Made by a program: the position numbers and the translations under genes. This document shows positions 8,667-16,007 of a stretch of 55,192 nucleotides of DNA, one piece after another; position 1 is the stretch's first letter; the number at the start of each line of letters is the position of its first letter. The notes beneath the pieces are model-generated. The model worked only from the letters and a program-made list of their open reading frames with translations. It did no database searches and was not told where the DNA came from. This DNA comes from Bacteroidota bacterium. Its GTDB lineage: Bacteria > Bacteroidota > Bacteroidia > Cytophagales > Cyclobacteriaceae. The DNA is taken from positions 1 through 55,192 of the forward strand of contig JACZXH010000013.1 in the NCBI GenBank assembly GCA_022571715.1. The letters are read 5' to 3'.

Positions 8667-9062
8667 TTAAGACATAATTACTTCATCCACTTTAACAACT
8701 TCAAAAATTTCTGAGGCATGTAGCTTAAAGACATCTTCCATCCCTGACATGGAAGCAATGGCATCCAACTGCATTTTCATATTTTCAAACAACTCACCAT
8801 CGGTTTTAGATTCTTTATATTTAAGTTCTAAGTACCAGGATTTTAGGTTATCAGGTCTTACAATATTTACAGTAGCAATTCCATTGCTAGTTATGTTACG
8901 CAATGACTTGTTAAAGAATTGGTTAGAAAGGGCTACATGGCGATCATCCACATAAAAAACCTGTGATATATAGGAGACGTTAGGTGTTCCGCTTTCATCG
9001 ACTGTTGCCAAGGCACTGGGCAGAGCGCCTTGCATTCCCGGTATCATTTCTTCTGTGATCAT
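8667..9062 (-). CDS. PNPOx-like split-barrel flavin/cofactor-binding protein, short form
   Basis: A 131-residue protein of the pyridoxamine 5'-phosphate oxidase-like split beta-barrel superfamily. The usual elements are visible: an early hydrophobic strand with ALPSALATVDESGTPNVSYI, then VALSNQFFNKSLRNITSN, which matches the family's pattern of a strand followed by the S-x-x-x-N-I helix that contacts FMN, F420 or heme. The C-terminus ends in a VVKVDEVIMS strand. It is the middle gene of a three-gene unit, 4 bases after the other PNPOx gene and 2 bases before the cyclase. This suggests it is a sensor partner feeding the cyclase rather than a vitamin B6 enzyme; that role is inferred. Confidence 0.8.
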   Translation of the reverse strand: MITEEMIPGMQGALPSALATVDESGTPNVSYISQVFYVDDRHVALSNQFFNKSLRNITSNGIATVNIVRPDNLKSWYLELKYKESKTDGELFENMKMQLDAIASMSGMEDVFKLHASEIFEVVKVDEVIMS

Positions 9063-9066
9063 AAGG

Positions 9067-9534
9067 CTAGTTTATTTTATTTCCTGCGTTAACCTTTGGT
9101 GTTTGGTCAAATATTTCCTCAACATTTATTGAAATGGCCACAGAAGGTTCAAAATGCCAACTTGCAAATACCTCCTTTGAGATGCCAAACATTGCCATAA
9201 TTTCAACCTGTTTCGCATTGCACTCCCTTGCATAGTTCATCTCTTCATCAGCCACATCGTAATGTCTCTGATAAGTTCCTTTGAATTGAATGGTTTTAAA
9301 GTCCATTGCATTACTGACAGTAGCTGCTAATTTAGCACTGTCTGAAAGTTCATCAATAACACGCTGAGCATCTTTTTTGAACGTATATACTGTTAATGTT
9401 TCCAGTGGATCATCATATTTGAAGCCAAAAAACCTCGTCATTACTGGTTGATTGGATTCGTTTATTGTACATACAAATCCATAGCAAGGTGAAGTTAAAA
9501 CCTCCTTTACAAAGTCATTTAATATTATGGCCAT
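9067..9534 (-). CDS. PNPOx-like split-barrel flavin/cofactor-binding protein, long form
   Basis: A 155-residue protein, first in the PNPOx-PNPOx-cyclase unit. The N-terminal strand CYGFVCTINESNQPVMTRFF and the later LTVYTFKKDAQRVIDELSDS segment follow the split-barrel pattern of a substrate-entry strand and a cofactor-binding helix. An IQFKGTYQRHYDVADEE section and an ISINVEEIFDQTP strand complete the barrel. The biosynthetic PdxH residues for PLP are not evident, so it is better called a superfamily member of unknown ligand (FMN, F420 or heme are candidates). A matching TATCTTTG -7 box lies 26 bases upstream. Confidence 0.78.
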   Translation of the reverse strand: MAIILNDFVKEVLTSPCYGFVCTINESNQPVMTRFFGFKYDDPLETLTVYTFKKDAQRVIDELSDSAKLAATVSNAMDFKTIQFKGTYQRHYDVADEEMNYARECNAKQVEIMAMFGISKEVFASWHFEPSVAISINVEEIFDQTPKVNAGNKIN

Positions 9535-9858
9535 ATTAAAAAATTAATTGAGTTGCTAACAAAGATAATTATTCGCAACTTGACTATGGATAGTAGAGCA
9601 TTTCAAAGCATTTATATTGCAGTTTATCACATAACCAAATCACAAATTTGAATATGTAACTTACTGTCTTTATAAGACAAATCATAGATTAGGCTGACTA
9701 AATCAAAATCTATGCACGATGGATTTAATTAATCCGCATTCAAAATCAGGCCAAAACGCATATGGTCATAGGGGCATCCAAACGGCCAAATTGACGGTTA
9801 CATCTCTCTTTTTAACCTTGCGGCCATTTCGCGATTACCATCCGGCAATCATGTACGG
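9535..9858. other. Intergenic region, 324 bp, between gnd end and PNPOx start
   Basis: Apart from the -7 box at 9560-9567 I find nothing definite. The part next to gnd (about 9740-9858) is less AT-rich and could hold the decayed end of a gene, but no frame longer than 20 codons looks like protein. No intrinsic terminator with a T-run is visible after gnd. Confidence 0.4.
9560..9567 (-). promoter_or_regulatory. Candidate -7 promoter box for the PNPOx-cyclase operon
   Basis: On the minus strand the eight bases read TATCTTTG, an exact match to the Bacteroidota -7 consensus TAnnTTTG. It ends 26 bases from the ATG of the first PNPOx gene. No good TTTG -33 box is seen at the expected distance, so the call rests on one half of the promoter. 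Confidence 0.4.
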
Positions 9859-10755
9859 TTACGATTTTATGATATCATGGCCGCCAAATTCCTTTCGCAG
9901 TGCGGCCACCATGCGTGCTCCAAATGAATTGGATTGTAAAGAGGTGAATCTTGCAAGCAGCGAATGTGTAATCACTGGCGCCGGTATTTCAAATTCAAGG
10001 GCTGTTTGCGCGGCCCACTTTCCTTCACCTGAATGCTGAATGACCCCCTGCAATGATTTCATCCCGGGGTCTTTCTCCAATGCATTTCCGGCAAGGTCCA
10101 TAAGCCAGCTTCGTATCACCGAGCCGTGCGACCACAAACGGGCAATTTCTTTAAGGTCCAGATCAAATCTGCTATGTTGCATCAGGTCAAATCCTTCGCC
10201 AATTGCTTGCATCATGCCGTATTCGATGCCGTTGTGGATCATTTTTACAAAATGGCCGCTACCTGCCGGTCCGCAGTGAAGGTACCCGTTTTCAAGCGCC
10301 AGTATTTTGAAAACCTTCTCACAATGCATTATGGCTTCGTTTTCGCCTCCTACCATCAGACAGGCGCCTTCTTCAGCGCCTGAAAGACCTCCGCTTGTAC
10401 CGCAGTCAATAAAATGGATGCTTTTTGCCACAAGTTTATGTGCACGCCGGACGGAATCTTTATAAAACGAGTTGCCACCGTCGATAATTATATCTCCAGC
10501 ATCAAGTGTTGGAGTCAGCGTATGGAGGATATCATCTATCGCTTTTCCCGCCGGTACCATCAGCCAGATTGCCCTTTTTCTTTCCAGCGAAGCAGCAATT
10601 TTTTCCGGACCGTCAACGCCAGTGCCGCCAGCAGCTTGAAATTGCGCAACGACTTTTTCATTATGGTCCCACGCTATAACTTTTACTCCTGCCTGTAGTA
10701 ATTTCTTTGCCAGCGGATAGCCCATTTTTCCTAATCCGATAAATCCAACTTCCAT
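9859..10755 (-). CDS. gnd: 6-phosphogluconate dehydrogenase (decarboxylating), short GntZ/YqeC type
   Basis: A 298-residue enzyme oxidising 6-phosphogluconate to ribulose 5-phosphate and CO2. The Rossmann start is MEVGFIGLGKMGYPLAKKLL, followed by IIIDGGNSFYKDS and the substrate-binding CGTSGGLSGAEEGACLMVGG. The catalytic Lys lies in GHFVKMIHNGIEYGMMQ. At about 300 residues it is the short dehydrogenase form common in gluconate operons, which usually prefers NAD+, not the 470-residue oxidative pentose phosphate form. The start at ATG 10755 is chosen because the glycine motif begins there; an 11-codon extension would overlap the end of gntP. It is last in the gntK-gntP-gnd cluster, 13 bases after gntP. 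Confidence 0.93.
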   Translation of the reverse strand: MEVGFIGLGKMGYPLAKKLLQAGVKVIAWDHNEKVVAQFQAAGGTGVDGPEKIAASLERKRAIWLMVPAGKAIDDILHTLTPTLDAGDIIIDGGNSFYKDSVRRAHKLVAKSIHFIDCGTSGGLSGAEEGACLMVGGENEAIMHCEKVFKILALENGYLHCGPAGSGHFVKMIHNGIEYGMMQAIGEGFDLMQHSRFDLDLKEIARLWSHGSVIRSWLMDLAGNALEKDPGMKSLQGVIQHSGEGKWAAQTALEFEIPAPVITHSLLARFTSLQSNSFGARMVAALRKEFGGHDIIKS

Positions 10756-10768
10756 AATTTTGACACGT

Positions 10769-12115
10769 TTAAATAAATAAGTTAACAAGTAAAATAAATA
10801 CCAGCCCTACCACTGAAATGGCCGTAGAGGTGGTGGTCCATGTTTGCAGTGTTTGTTTTTCGGTAAGGCCAAGGTATTTGCCTACCATCCAGAAGCCACT
10901 GTCATTCACATGCGCCAGCATGGTTGCTCCTGCGGCTATTGAAAGTACAACTAATGCGGTTTGGGGAGCCGTCAGTTCCATAGGGGCAATCATCGGACTG
11001 AGAAGGCCGGCAGCGGTGATCATTGCCACGGTGGCAGAGCCCTGGGTGACACGCACCACCCCCGCAATCACATAGGCCAGCAGCAAAACAGGAAGTGACG
11101 TTCCGGAAAGCGCTTCTGCAAGCGAGTTACCTATACCCGAATCAACAAGCACTTGCTTAAAAACTCCGCCGGCGCCGGTAATCAGAATAATAATGCCAGC
11201 TGGACCCAGCGCTTTGGTGCTCATCCTGAGTAGGTCGTCGCGGCTTGCACCCCTTTTTGCACCCAGGTAATATAAACTTACCAGCGTAACGAGCATCAGC
11301 GCCACGAACGGATGTCCCATGAACACAATAATATTCGTAATGGCCGAAGCCCCGATCGAACCATGGGCAATGGCAAGAGTAACTACCGAACTTAAAACGA
11401 TTAATGCAATTGGTAAAGAGATGATAAGAAAAACGCTCGTAAAGGAGGGGAGCTCCTTGTTGCCTAATTCAACCAGATCAGATTTTTTAGGGAAAACAAG
11501 TACCCTGGCTCCAATGATCCTTCCTAAAAGTGGACCAATAAGGAGTGTCACGGGAAGTCCGACTATGACCCCAAGCCCGATTACCCAACCAAGATCAGCA
11601 TTTAGTATTTCAGCCACTGCCACCGGACCCGGTGTTGGTGGTATGAATGCATGGGTGACTGCCAGTCCTGCAAGCAGTGGTACGGCATAATAGGTAAGTG
11701 ATTTCCCGGTTTCCCTTGAAAGCGAATAAATTACGGGCACCAGGATGATAAATCCGACATCAAAAAAAACGGGTATAGCCACCAGAAATCCGGTAAGGGA
11801 CATTGCCCAGGAAGATCGTTTGTACCCAAAACGCCTGATGAGGTCAATTGCGAGAGCTTTAGCGCCACCGGAATAATCAAGCATTTCACCAAAAATGGAT
11901 CCCAGTCCGACTACAATGGCCACAAAACCCAGAATTCCACCCATTCCATTCTGGATACTTTTCAGAAGTGTCTGAAGGTCCATGCCAGCTCCAAGACCTG
12001 CAAAGACACTCACAAGCAGCAAAGCAATGAATGCATTAAGCTTGAACCTGATCACCAGCACCAGCAACATGGCAATGGAAATAATTACGATGAATAGCAG
12101 GTAAGATGTGGTCAT
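10769..12115 (-). CDS. gntP: Gluconate/H+ symporter, GntP family
   Basis: A 448-residue inner-membrane protein with 12 or more hydrophobic segments spread over its whole length. Family motifs include GLGSIFGEMLDYSGGAKALA, the central loop THAFIPPTPGPVAVAEILNA and C-terminal GSATVAMITAAGLLSPM and LAHVNDSGFWMVGKYLGL. GntP proteins import gluconate or related sugar acids. It lies between gluconokinase and 6-phosphogluconate dehydrogenase, so gluconate is the likely substrate. A perfect inverted repeat at 12180-12198, 64 bases before the ATG, may be its operator. The 205-base gap to gntK suggests it has its own promoter or an internal control point. Confidence 0.93.
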   Translation of the reverse strand: MTTSYLLFIVIISIAMLLVLVIRFKLNAFIALLLVSVFAGLGAGMDLQTLLKSIQNGMGGILGFVAIVVGLGSIFGEMLDYSGGAKALAIDLIRRFGYKRSSWAMSLTGFLVAIPVFFDVGFIILVPVIYSLSRETGKSLTYYAVPLLAGLAVTHAFIPPTPGPVAVAEILNADLGWVIGLGVIVGLPVTLLIGPLLGRIIGARVLVFPKKSDLVELGNKELPSFTSVFLIISLPIALIVLSSVVTLAIAHGSIGASAITNIIVFMGHPFVALMLVTLVSLYYLGAKRGASRDDLLRMSTKALGPAGIIILITGAGGVFKQVLVDSGIGNSLAEALSGTSLPVLLLAYVIAGVVRVTQGSATVAMITAAGLLSPMIAPMELTAPQTALVVLSIAAGATMLAHVNDSGFWMVGKYLGLTEKQTLQTWTTTSTAISVVGLVFILLVNLFI

Positions 12116-12179
12116 GCTGCCGGATTTAATAGCCTGTAATTATATGAATCTTTTTTGAATATCATACGAATAGGAAATT

Positions 12180-12198
12180 ATTGTAGCATAACTACAAT
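12180..12198. promoter_or_regulatory. Inverted repeat, candidate operator upstream of gntP
   Basis: ATTGTAG-CATAA-CTACAAT is a perfect 7-base inverted repeat with a 5-base spacer. Its core, TTGTA...TACAA, resembles operators bound by GntR-superfamily repressors of the FadR type. It lies between gntK and gntP, 64 bases upstream of the gntP start. No regulator gene is present in this cluster, so the binding protein would have to be encoded elsewhere. Confidence 0.4.
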
Positions 12199-12320
12199 AC
12201 TGTAATCAGTGTTTGAAGTATTTATGGCGCAACTACTGTAAATAAAACAAGTTCCCTGTCAATCAATTACAGTTTAAGCTTGGTGTATGGTGGTAAGAAA
12301 ATAACACGGTTATGAATGGA

Positions 12321-13781
12321 TTAATACGCTTCATATTTTCCATATAGTTTTTTAAACGCAATAAAAAGTTGCTCATAGTTATCTGCTTTTTCAGGATCAG
12401 GTGTACACGTAATTACAGAGTCGTTTGGATCTGGTACTGCAACTCCGAGGGACTCGCAGGCTAACATGGCTGCTCCTTTTGCCGACAATTCAACCTCATC
12501 GCTCAGTGATACCACTTTATTGAATATATTGGATATCATTTGCGGCAACACACGGATCCGGAATGCGCCCCCACTTAACATCACCGGCGTCAGATCCTTT
12601 ACAGGAAGTAGTTCTGAATTTAACCGAAGATTCATCATTACACCCTCAATGGCTGCTTTCATAAAATGTTCGGCCGTATGCCTGGGTGAAATCCCGTAAA
12701 ACATGCCCGTAGCTTCCGGATCCCACAAAGGAGCACGCTCGCCAAAAATATACGGTAGAAACAGCAAGCCATCAGGACCTTTCTTTACCCGGGTTAATAT
12801 ATTATCTATTATTTCAGTAAAACTTGAATCATTAGTATTTATGTTTTTGAATTTCAATAAATTATATATCCATTCAAATATATTTCCTCCGTTATTGGAA
12901 GGCGCACCTGTCACGTATAAATTGCTATTAAAATAGTAATTGAAGGTTCTCCCGTGTTCATCAGGAACAGGTTTATCAACTGCCACTCTTACTGCGGAGC
13001 TTGTGCCAATGGTGACTGACAAATGATGTTGATTTTTAAAACCTGCACCGGTCACTGCAAGACAACCGTCCGTTGAGCCGATATATACCGGAACATCCGT
13101 AGGTATTATTCGTGGAGAAATAGAATCAACTCGGGCTCCATGTACATTTGTGTTCACAGGAACAGGTTTGGAAAGCATGCCGGGTGTAATTTCTGCAAGT
13201 TGCAGTGCATTTTTATTCCATGTGAGGTTGTGGATATTGAATAGACCAGTAGCGGAAGCGGTTGAGTAATCGATGAGGTAATCCCCGAACCAGTTTTTTA
13301 TAATATACTCCTTAAGTGAAATAAATCGAACAGTATTATTAAACATTTCAGGTTCATGTTGATAAAACCACATGATTTTAAAAAGCGGTGACATTGGATG
13401 CAGTGGCGTGCCGGTATCGATGTATAGTTGCTTCGATTGTTTGGATCGTTTTACATTCCCGGCAATTTCGGAAGCACGATGGTCAGACCATATCAATGCA
13501 TTGTAAAGTGGCCTGTTGTGGTTGTCAACTGGAAAAATACTGTGCATGGCGCTGCTGAAACAGATAGCCAGAATAGTATCACCCGTACATTTAGTATACA
13601 GTTTTTGCAGTGAGGCCTGTGTATCTTCTGCAATTTTATCCGGGTCCAATTCCTGATAGCCGGGCGCCGGTGAAATAACATCAACTGCACAAATCACACG
13701 ATGCCGTATATGCAAATTACGATCGTATGCAAGCAGTTTTATAAATGAAGTGCCAAGGTCGATGGCTATAATCAGGTCCAT
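12321..13781 (-). CDS. gntK: Gluconokinase, FGGY carbohydrate kinase family
   Basis: A 486-residue kinase of the FGGY family. The first phosphate-binding motif is IIAIDLGTSFIKLLAYD (4-20) and the second-domain nucleotide motif is VPVYIGSTDGCLAVTGAG with later TIGTSSAVR. The ADP-binding stretch MLSGGAFRIRVLPQMISNIF and AKGAAMLAC lie near the C-terminus. It would phosphorylate gluconate to 6-phosphogluconate, the substrate of the adjacent Gnd. FGGY gluconokinases (Bacillus GntK-like) differ from the short E. coli type. It is first in the cluster. Other sugar acids or polyols are possible, but the neighbourhood strongly supports gluconate. Confidence 0.9.
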   Translation of the reverse strand: MDLIIAIDLGTSFIKLLAYDRNLHIRHRVICAVDVISPAPGYQELDPDKIAEDTQASLQKLYTKCTGDTILAICFSSAMHSIFPVDNHNRPLYNALIWSDHRASEIAGNVKRSKQSKQLYIDTGTPLHPMSPLFKIMWFYQHEPEMFNNTVRFISLKEYIIKNWFGDYLIDYSTASATGLFNIHNLTWNKNALQLAEITPGMLSKPVPVNTNVHGARVDSISPRIIPTDVPVYIGSTDGCLAVTGAGFKNQHHLSVTIGTSSAVRVAVDKPVPDEHGRTFNYYFNSNLYVTGAPSNNGGNIFEWIYNLLKFKNINTNDSSFTEIIDNILTRVKKGPDGLLFLPYIFGERAPLWDPEATGMFYGISPRHTAEHFMKAAIEGVMMNLRLNSELLPVKDLTPVMLSGGAFRIRVLPQMISNIFNKVVSLSDEVELSAKGAAMLACESLGVAVPDPNDSVITCTPDPEKADNYEQLFIAFKKLYGKYEAY

Positions 13782-14100
13782 TTTACGATTCGGAGTCGAA
13801 ATTAATTGGTTCTGCTACGAATTTAATGGAAATATGAGATAAAGTATGAAGTCGGAAAATAGAATGCGGAAGTTGAATTACATTAAATTAAATCCGAATG
13901 CTTAAGGAGAAGCTCGCGAGAGTGTAGCAAAGTGGAGCAGGCATCCCATTCAGCCCTTGCCCGCCCGAAATGGAGACGGAGGACTGAGCGGCAAAGGCAG
14001 CTCCAATGGAAATCGTAGGAGGATTATTTTTTTTCACTCTGGGGTATAATTTTTTATTCATTTATAGGAGTCTTAAATAGGGGAGATTTAGAGGGGTAGA
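13782..14100. other. Intergenic region upstream of gntK with a GC-rich island
   Basis: The stretch holds the gntK upstream region at its left end. A GC-rich island at about 13905-14010 contrasts with the AT-rich flanks and includes CTCGCGAG and a GCCCGAAATGG...GGAGG segment. The segment faintly resembles the palindromic intergenic elements at 31.6-32.3 kb. An AGGGGAGATTTAGAGGGGTAG segment follows. I see no gene. Confidence 0.35.
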
Positions 14101-14220
14101 GACCAGAAGGATGCTTTTCGGGCTGCTTTTGGTTCATTTATCGGATTTGTGACAGGTGTGCTGGTGATACGCACGGTTTCGATTTTTATCGCCTGGTATT
14201 TTTTTACAAATCTTGTTTAA
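14101..14220 (+). pseudogene. Remnant of a small membrane protein (3' end only)
   Basis: The frame reads DQKDAFRAAFGSFIGFVTGV and then a hydrophobic stretch ending YFFTNLV-stop (TAA 14218-14220). A stop codon lies 9 bases before the segment and there is no ATG, GTG or TTG until GTG 14149, so it cannot be made as a normal protein. The charged lead plus one glycine-rich transmembrane helix looks like the true C-terminal part of a small Bacteroidota membrane protein. I read it as a decayed gene end. Family unknown. Confidence 0.4.
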
Positions 14221-14329
14221 TCATTCAGGAAGCGCCTTATTGCAAAAACTCGTAGAGAAAAATGCATCGAACTTTGTGGTCAGTAAAACGTTATTTAATT
14301 AACTTGCTTTCTAATTGATCACAACTTTC

Positions 14330-14779
14330 ATGAAGTTACGACACCACATAATAGTAATTTCCCTTCTGATCATAACATGTTTTATTTCATTGAATGTTTC
14401 TTCGCAAGCGGCTGAAGACAACCTGGACCCGGACCAGCCGCTAGTAAAAAGCATATTTTTTGGAGGCGGAAGTTTTTATGTTGATCCGGAGCAATCGGAG
14501 AGTTTACAGGATTTTTTGAATGGCATCCCAAATATCGATATGTACACCATTACCATTCATAGTCATACGGATAACATAGGAGGAGCCGAATACAACAATT
14601 GGCTATCAAATATGCGTAGCGAATCAGTGGCCTATGAATTAATCATGCAGCAAATCCCATCAAATAATATTCGTATAAACGATTTTGGTCAGGAAAAACC
14701 CATATTTGACAACAGGACCTACAAAGGCCGGCTATTAAATCGCAGGGTAGATATTATTTTGGAAATGATCGTTTTCTGA
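14330..14779 (+). CDS. Minimal OmpA-family peptidoglycan-binding protein
   Basis: A 149-residue exported protein: a signal peptide (MKLRHHIIVISLLIITCFIS, cleavage near NVSSQA) followed almost directly by an OmpA C-terminal domain. The domain shows the peptidoglycan-binding pattern HSHTDNIGGAEYNNWLSNMR, then SESVAYEL and a GQEKPIFDNRTYKGRLLNRR end. No beta-barrel or lipobox is present, so it is probably a soluble periplasmic protein bound to diaminopimelate in peptidoglycan. ATG 14330 is preferred to TTG 14315 because it starts the signal peptide. It is convergent with the alkaline phosphatase gene, with a small hairpin between them. Confidence 0.85.
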   Translation: MKLRHHIIVISLLIITCFISLNVSSQAAEDNLDPDQPLVKSIFFGGGSFYVDPEQSESLQDFLNGIPNIDMYTITIHSHTDNIGGAEYNNWLSNMRSESVAYELIMQQIPSNNIRINDFGQEKPIFDNRTYKGRLLNRRVDIILEMIVF

Positions 14780-14798
14780 TATCCGGCATTATCAGAAA
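14773..14798. terminator. Small hairpin between convergent genes
   Basis: TTTCTGATA-TCCGGCAT-TATCAGAAA forms a perfect 9-base-pair stem with an 8-base loop exactly in the gap between the OmpA and alkaline phosphatase genes. It overlaps the OmpA stop and abuts the phosphatase stop. The stem is AT-rich and no T-run of five follows on either strand, so it is only a possible bidirectional terminator. Confidence 0.35.
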
Positions 14799-15932
14799 TT
14801 ACAATCCGGCCGCAGATTTCATTTTATCAAATATTGCAGTGTTTTCATAGATGCCTGTAAATTTTTCGGCATGAGGACCGTAGGCAAACACAGGAATCAA
14901 TACCGGGGTATGCCCTTCCGTAGAAAATGAACCTTCCACCATTCCAGTTTCAAGATCACCATTGATTATCGCAAACCCACCGGTTTCATGATCGGCCGTG
15001 ATGACAACCAGTGTTTCACCATTATCAGCGGCGAATTTAAGTACTTTGCCAATGGCACGATCGAAATCCAGCATTTCTTCAACAATGTAAGAGGTAAGAT
15101 TTTCATGGCCGCCCCAGTCGATCTGGGACCCTTCAATCATAAGAAAAAACCCGTTTTCGTTGTTACTCAACAACCGTAAGGCAGATTCAGTAGCATCTAT
15201 CAGCATGTCACCGCGACCTTCGGAAAAGCGGGACTGGTCTTCTTCATGTATAAGTGCTGCTAATTTGCCACTGTATATGTAGCTGAGACTGTCGATATTG
15301 AAAATAACCTGGTAATCATTATTCAAAAGCGTATCCAGGTAATTGGCGTTATCTTTTCTTTGATTGAAATTGTTGCGGCCACCTCCGATAAAAACATCAA
15401 TATCTGTGTTAATAAAGTCGGCAGCAATCTCTTCGTACATGTCGCGTTGTAACTGGTGTGCAATAAAGGCTGCAGGTGTGGCATGCGTTATCCGGCATGT
15501 GGCCACCAGACCGGTACGTTTACCACTGGCTTTTGCTAATTCCAGGATGTTTGGCACATGATTGCCTTCAGAATCAACACCAATGGCGCCATTATATGTT
15601 TTTACGCCACAGGCAAAAGCAGTAGCCCCTGCTGCAGAGTCAGTGATATAACCGTCTGAAGGATTAGTTTTGATAAAACCGGTGTAGGTACAGTTTTGAA
15701 GGTTTAATTGCCCTTTGTTTGCTGTAAGGCCGGCATACACCTGTGCAATGCCCATACCATCACCAATCATTAGAATAATGTTTTTAACATTTTGAGCTGA
15801 ATTGAATTCTTTTTTTGGCAGATGTACGACGTCATGAAATATCGTATTTTGAAATACATTTTCGTCTTGTGACGCACATGCGCTTAAGGAGCATAATAGA
15901 ATAGCTACACAATGGCAATTGATTTTTTTCAT
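14799..15932 (-). CDS. Alkaline phosphatase, lipoprotein
   Basis: A 377-residue alkaline phosphatase. The N-terminus is a lipoprotein signal with lipobox LSAC (Cys about 19), so the enzyme is likely anchored at the outer membrane or periplasmic face. The active site is complete: metal Asp in MIGDGMG, nucleophile Ser in ITDSAAGATAFACG, THATPAAFIAH, the Glu and zinc ligands in MIEGSQIDWGGHE, TADHETGG, and the last His in STEGHTPVLIP. It releases phosphate from monoesters for uptake. At 377 residues it is shorter than E. coli PhoA (about 450) but complete. No Pho-box-like repeats were recognised upstream. Confidence 0.93.
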   Translation of the reverse strand: MKKINCHCVAILLCSLSACASQDENVFQNTIFHDVVHLPKKEFNSAQNVKNIILMIGDGMGIAQVYAGLTANKGQLNLQNCTYTGFIKTNPSDGYITDSAAGATAFACGVKTYNGAIGVDSEGNHVPNILELAKASGKRTGLVATCRITHATPAAFIAHQLQRDMYEEIAADFINTDIDVFIGGGRNNFNQRKDNANYLDTLLNNDYQVIFNIDSLSYIYSGKLAALIHEEDQSRFSEGRGDMLIDATESALRLLSNNENGFFLMIEGSQIDWGGHENLTSYIVEEMLDFDRAIGKVLKFAADNGETLVVITADHETGGFAIINGDLETGMVEGSFSTEGHTPVLIPVFAYGPHAEKFTGIYENTAIFDKMKSAAGL

Positions 15933-16007
15933 AATTTATATACTAGTTTGAATGAAAAAAGGTCGTAATGATGTAATGATACTATTCAGGGAGAAAAGAA
16001 AAAAGAA

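Noticed and set aside
9719-10039. 106-codon plus-strand frame
   Set aside because: It lies mostly opposite the end of gnd, whose frame is clearly coding by its conserved motifs; this one is a shadow.
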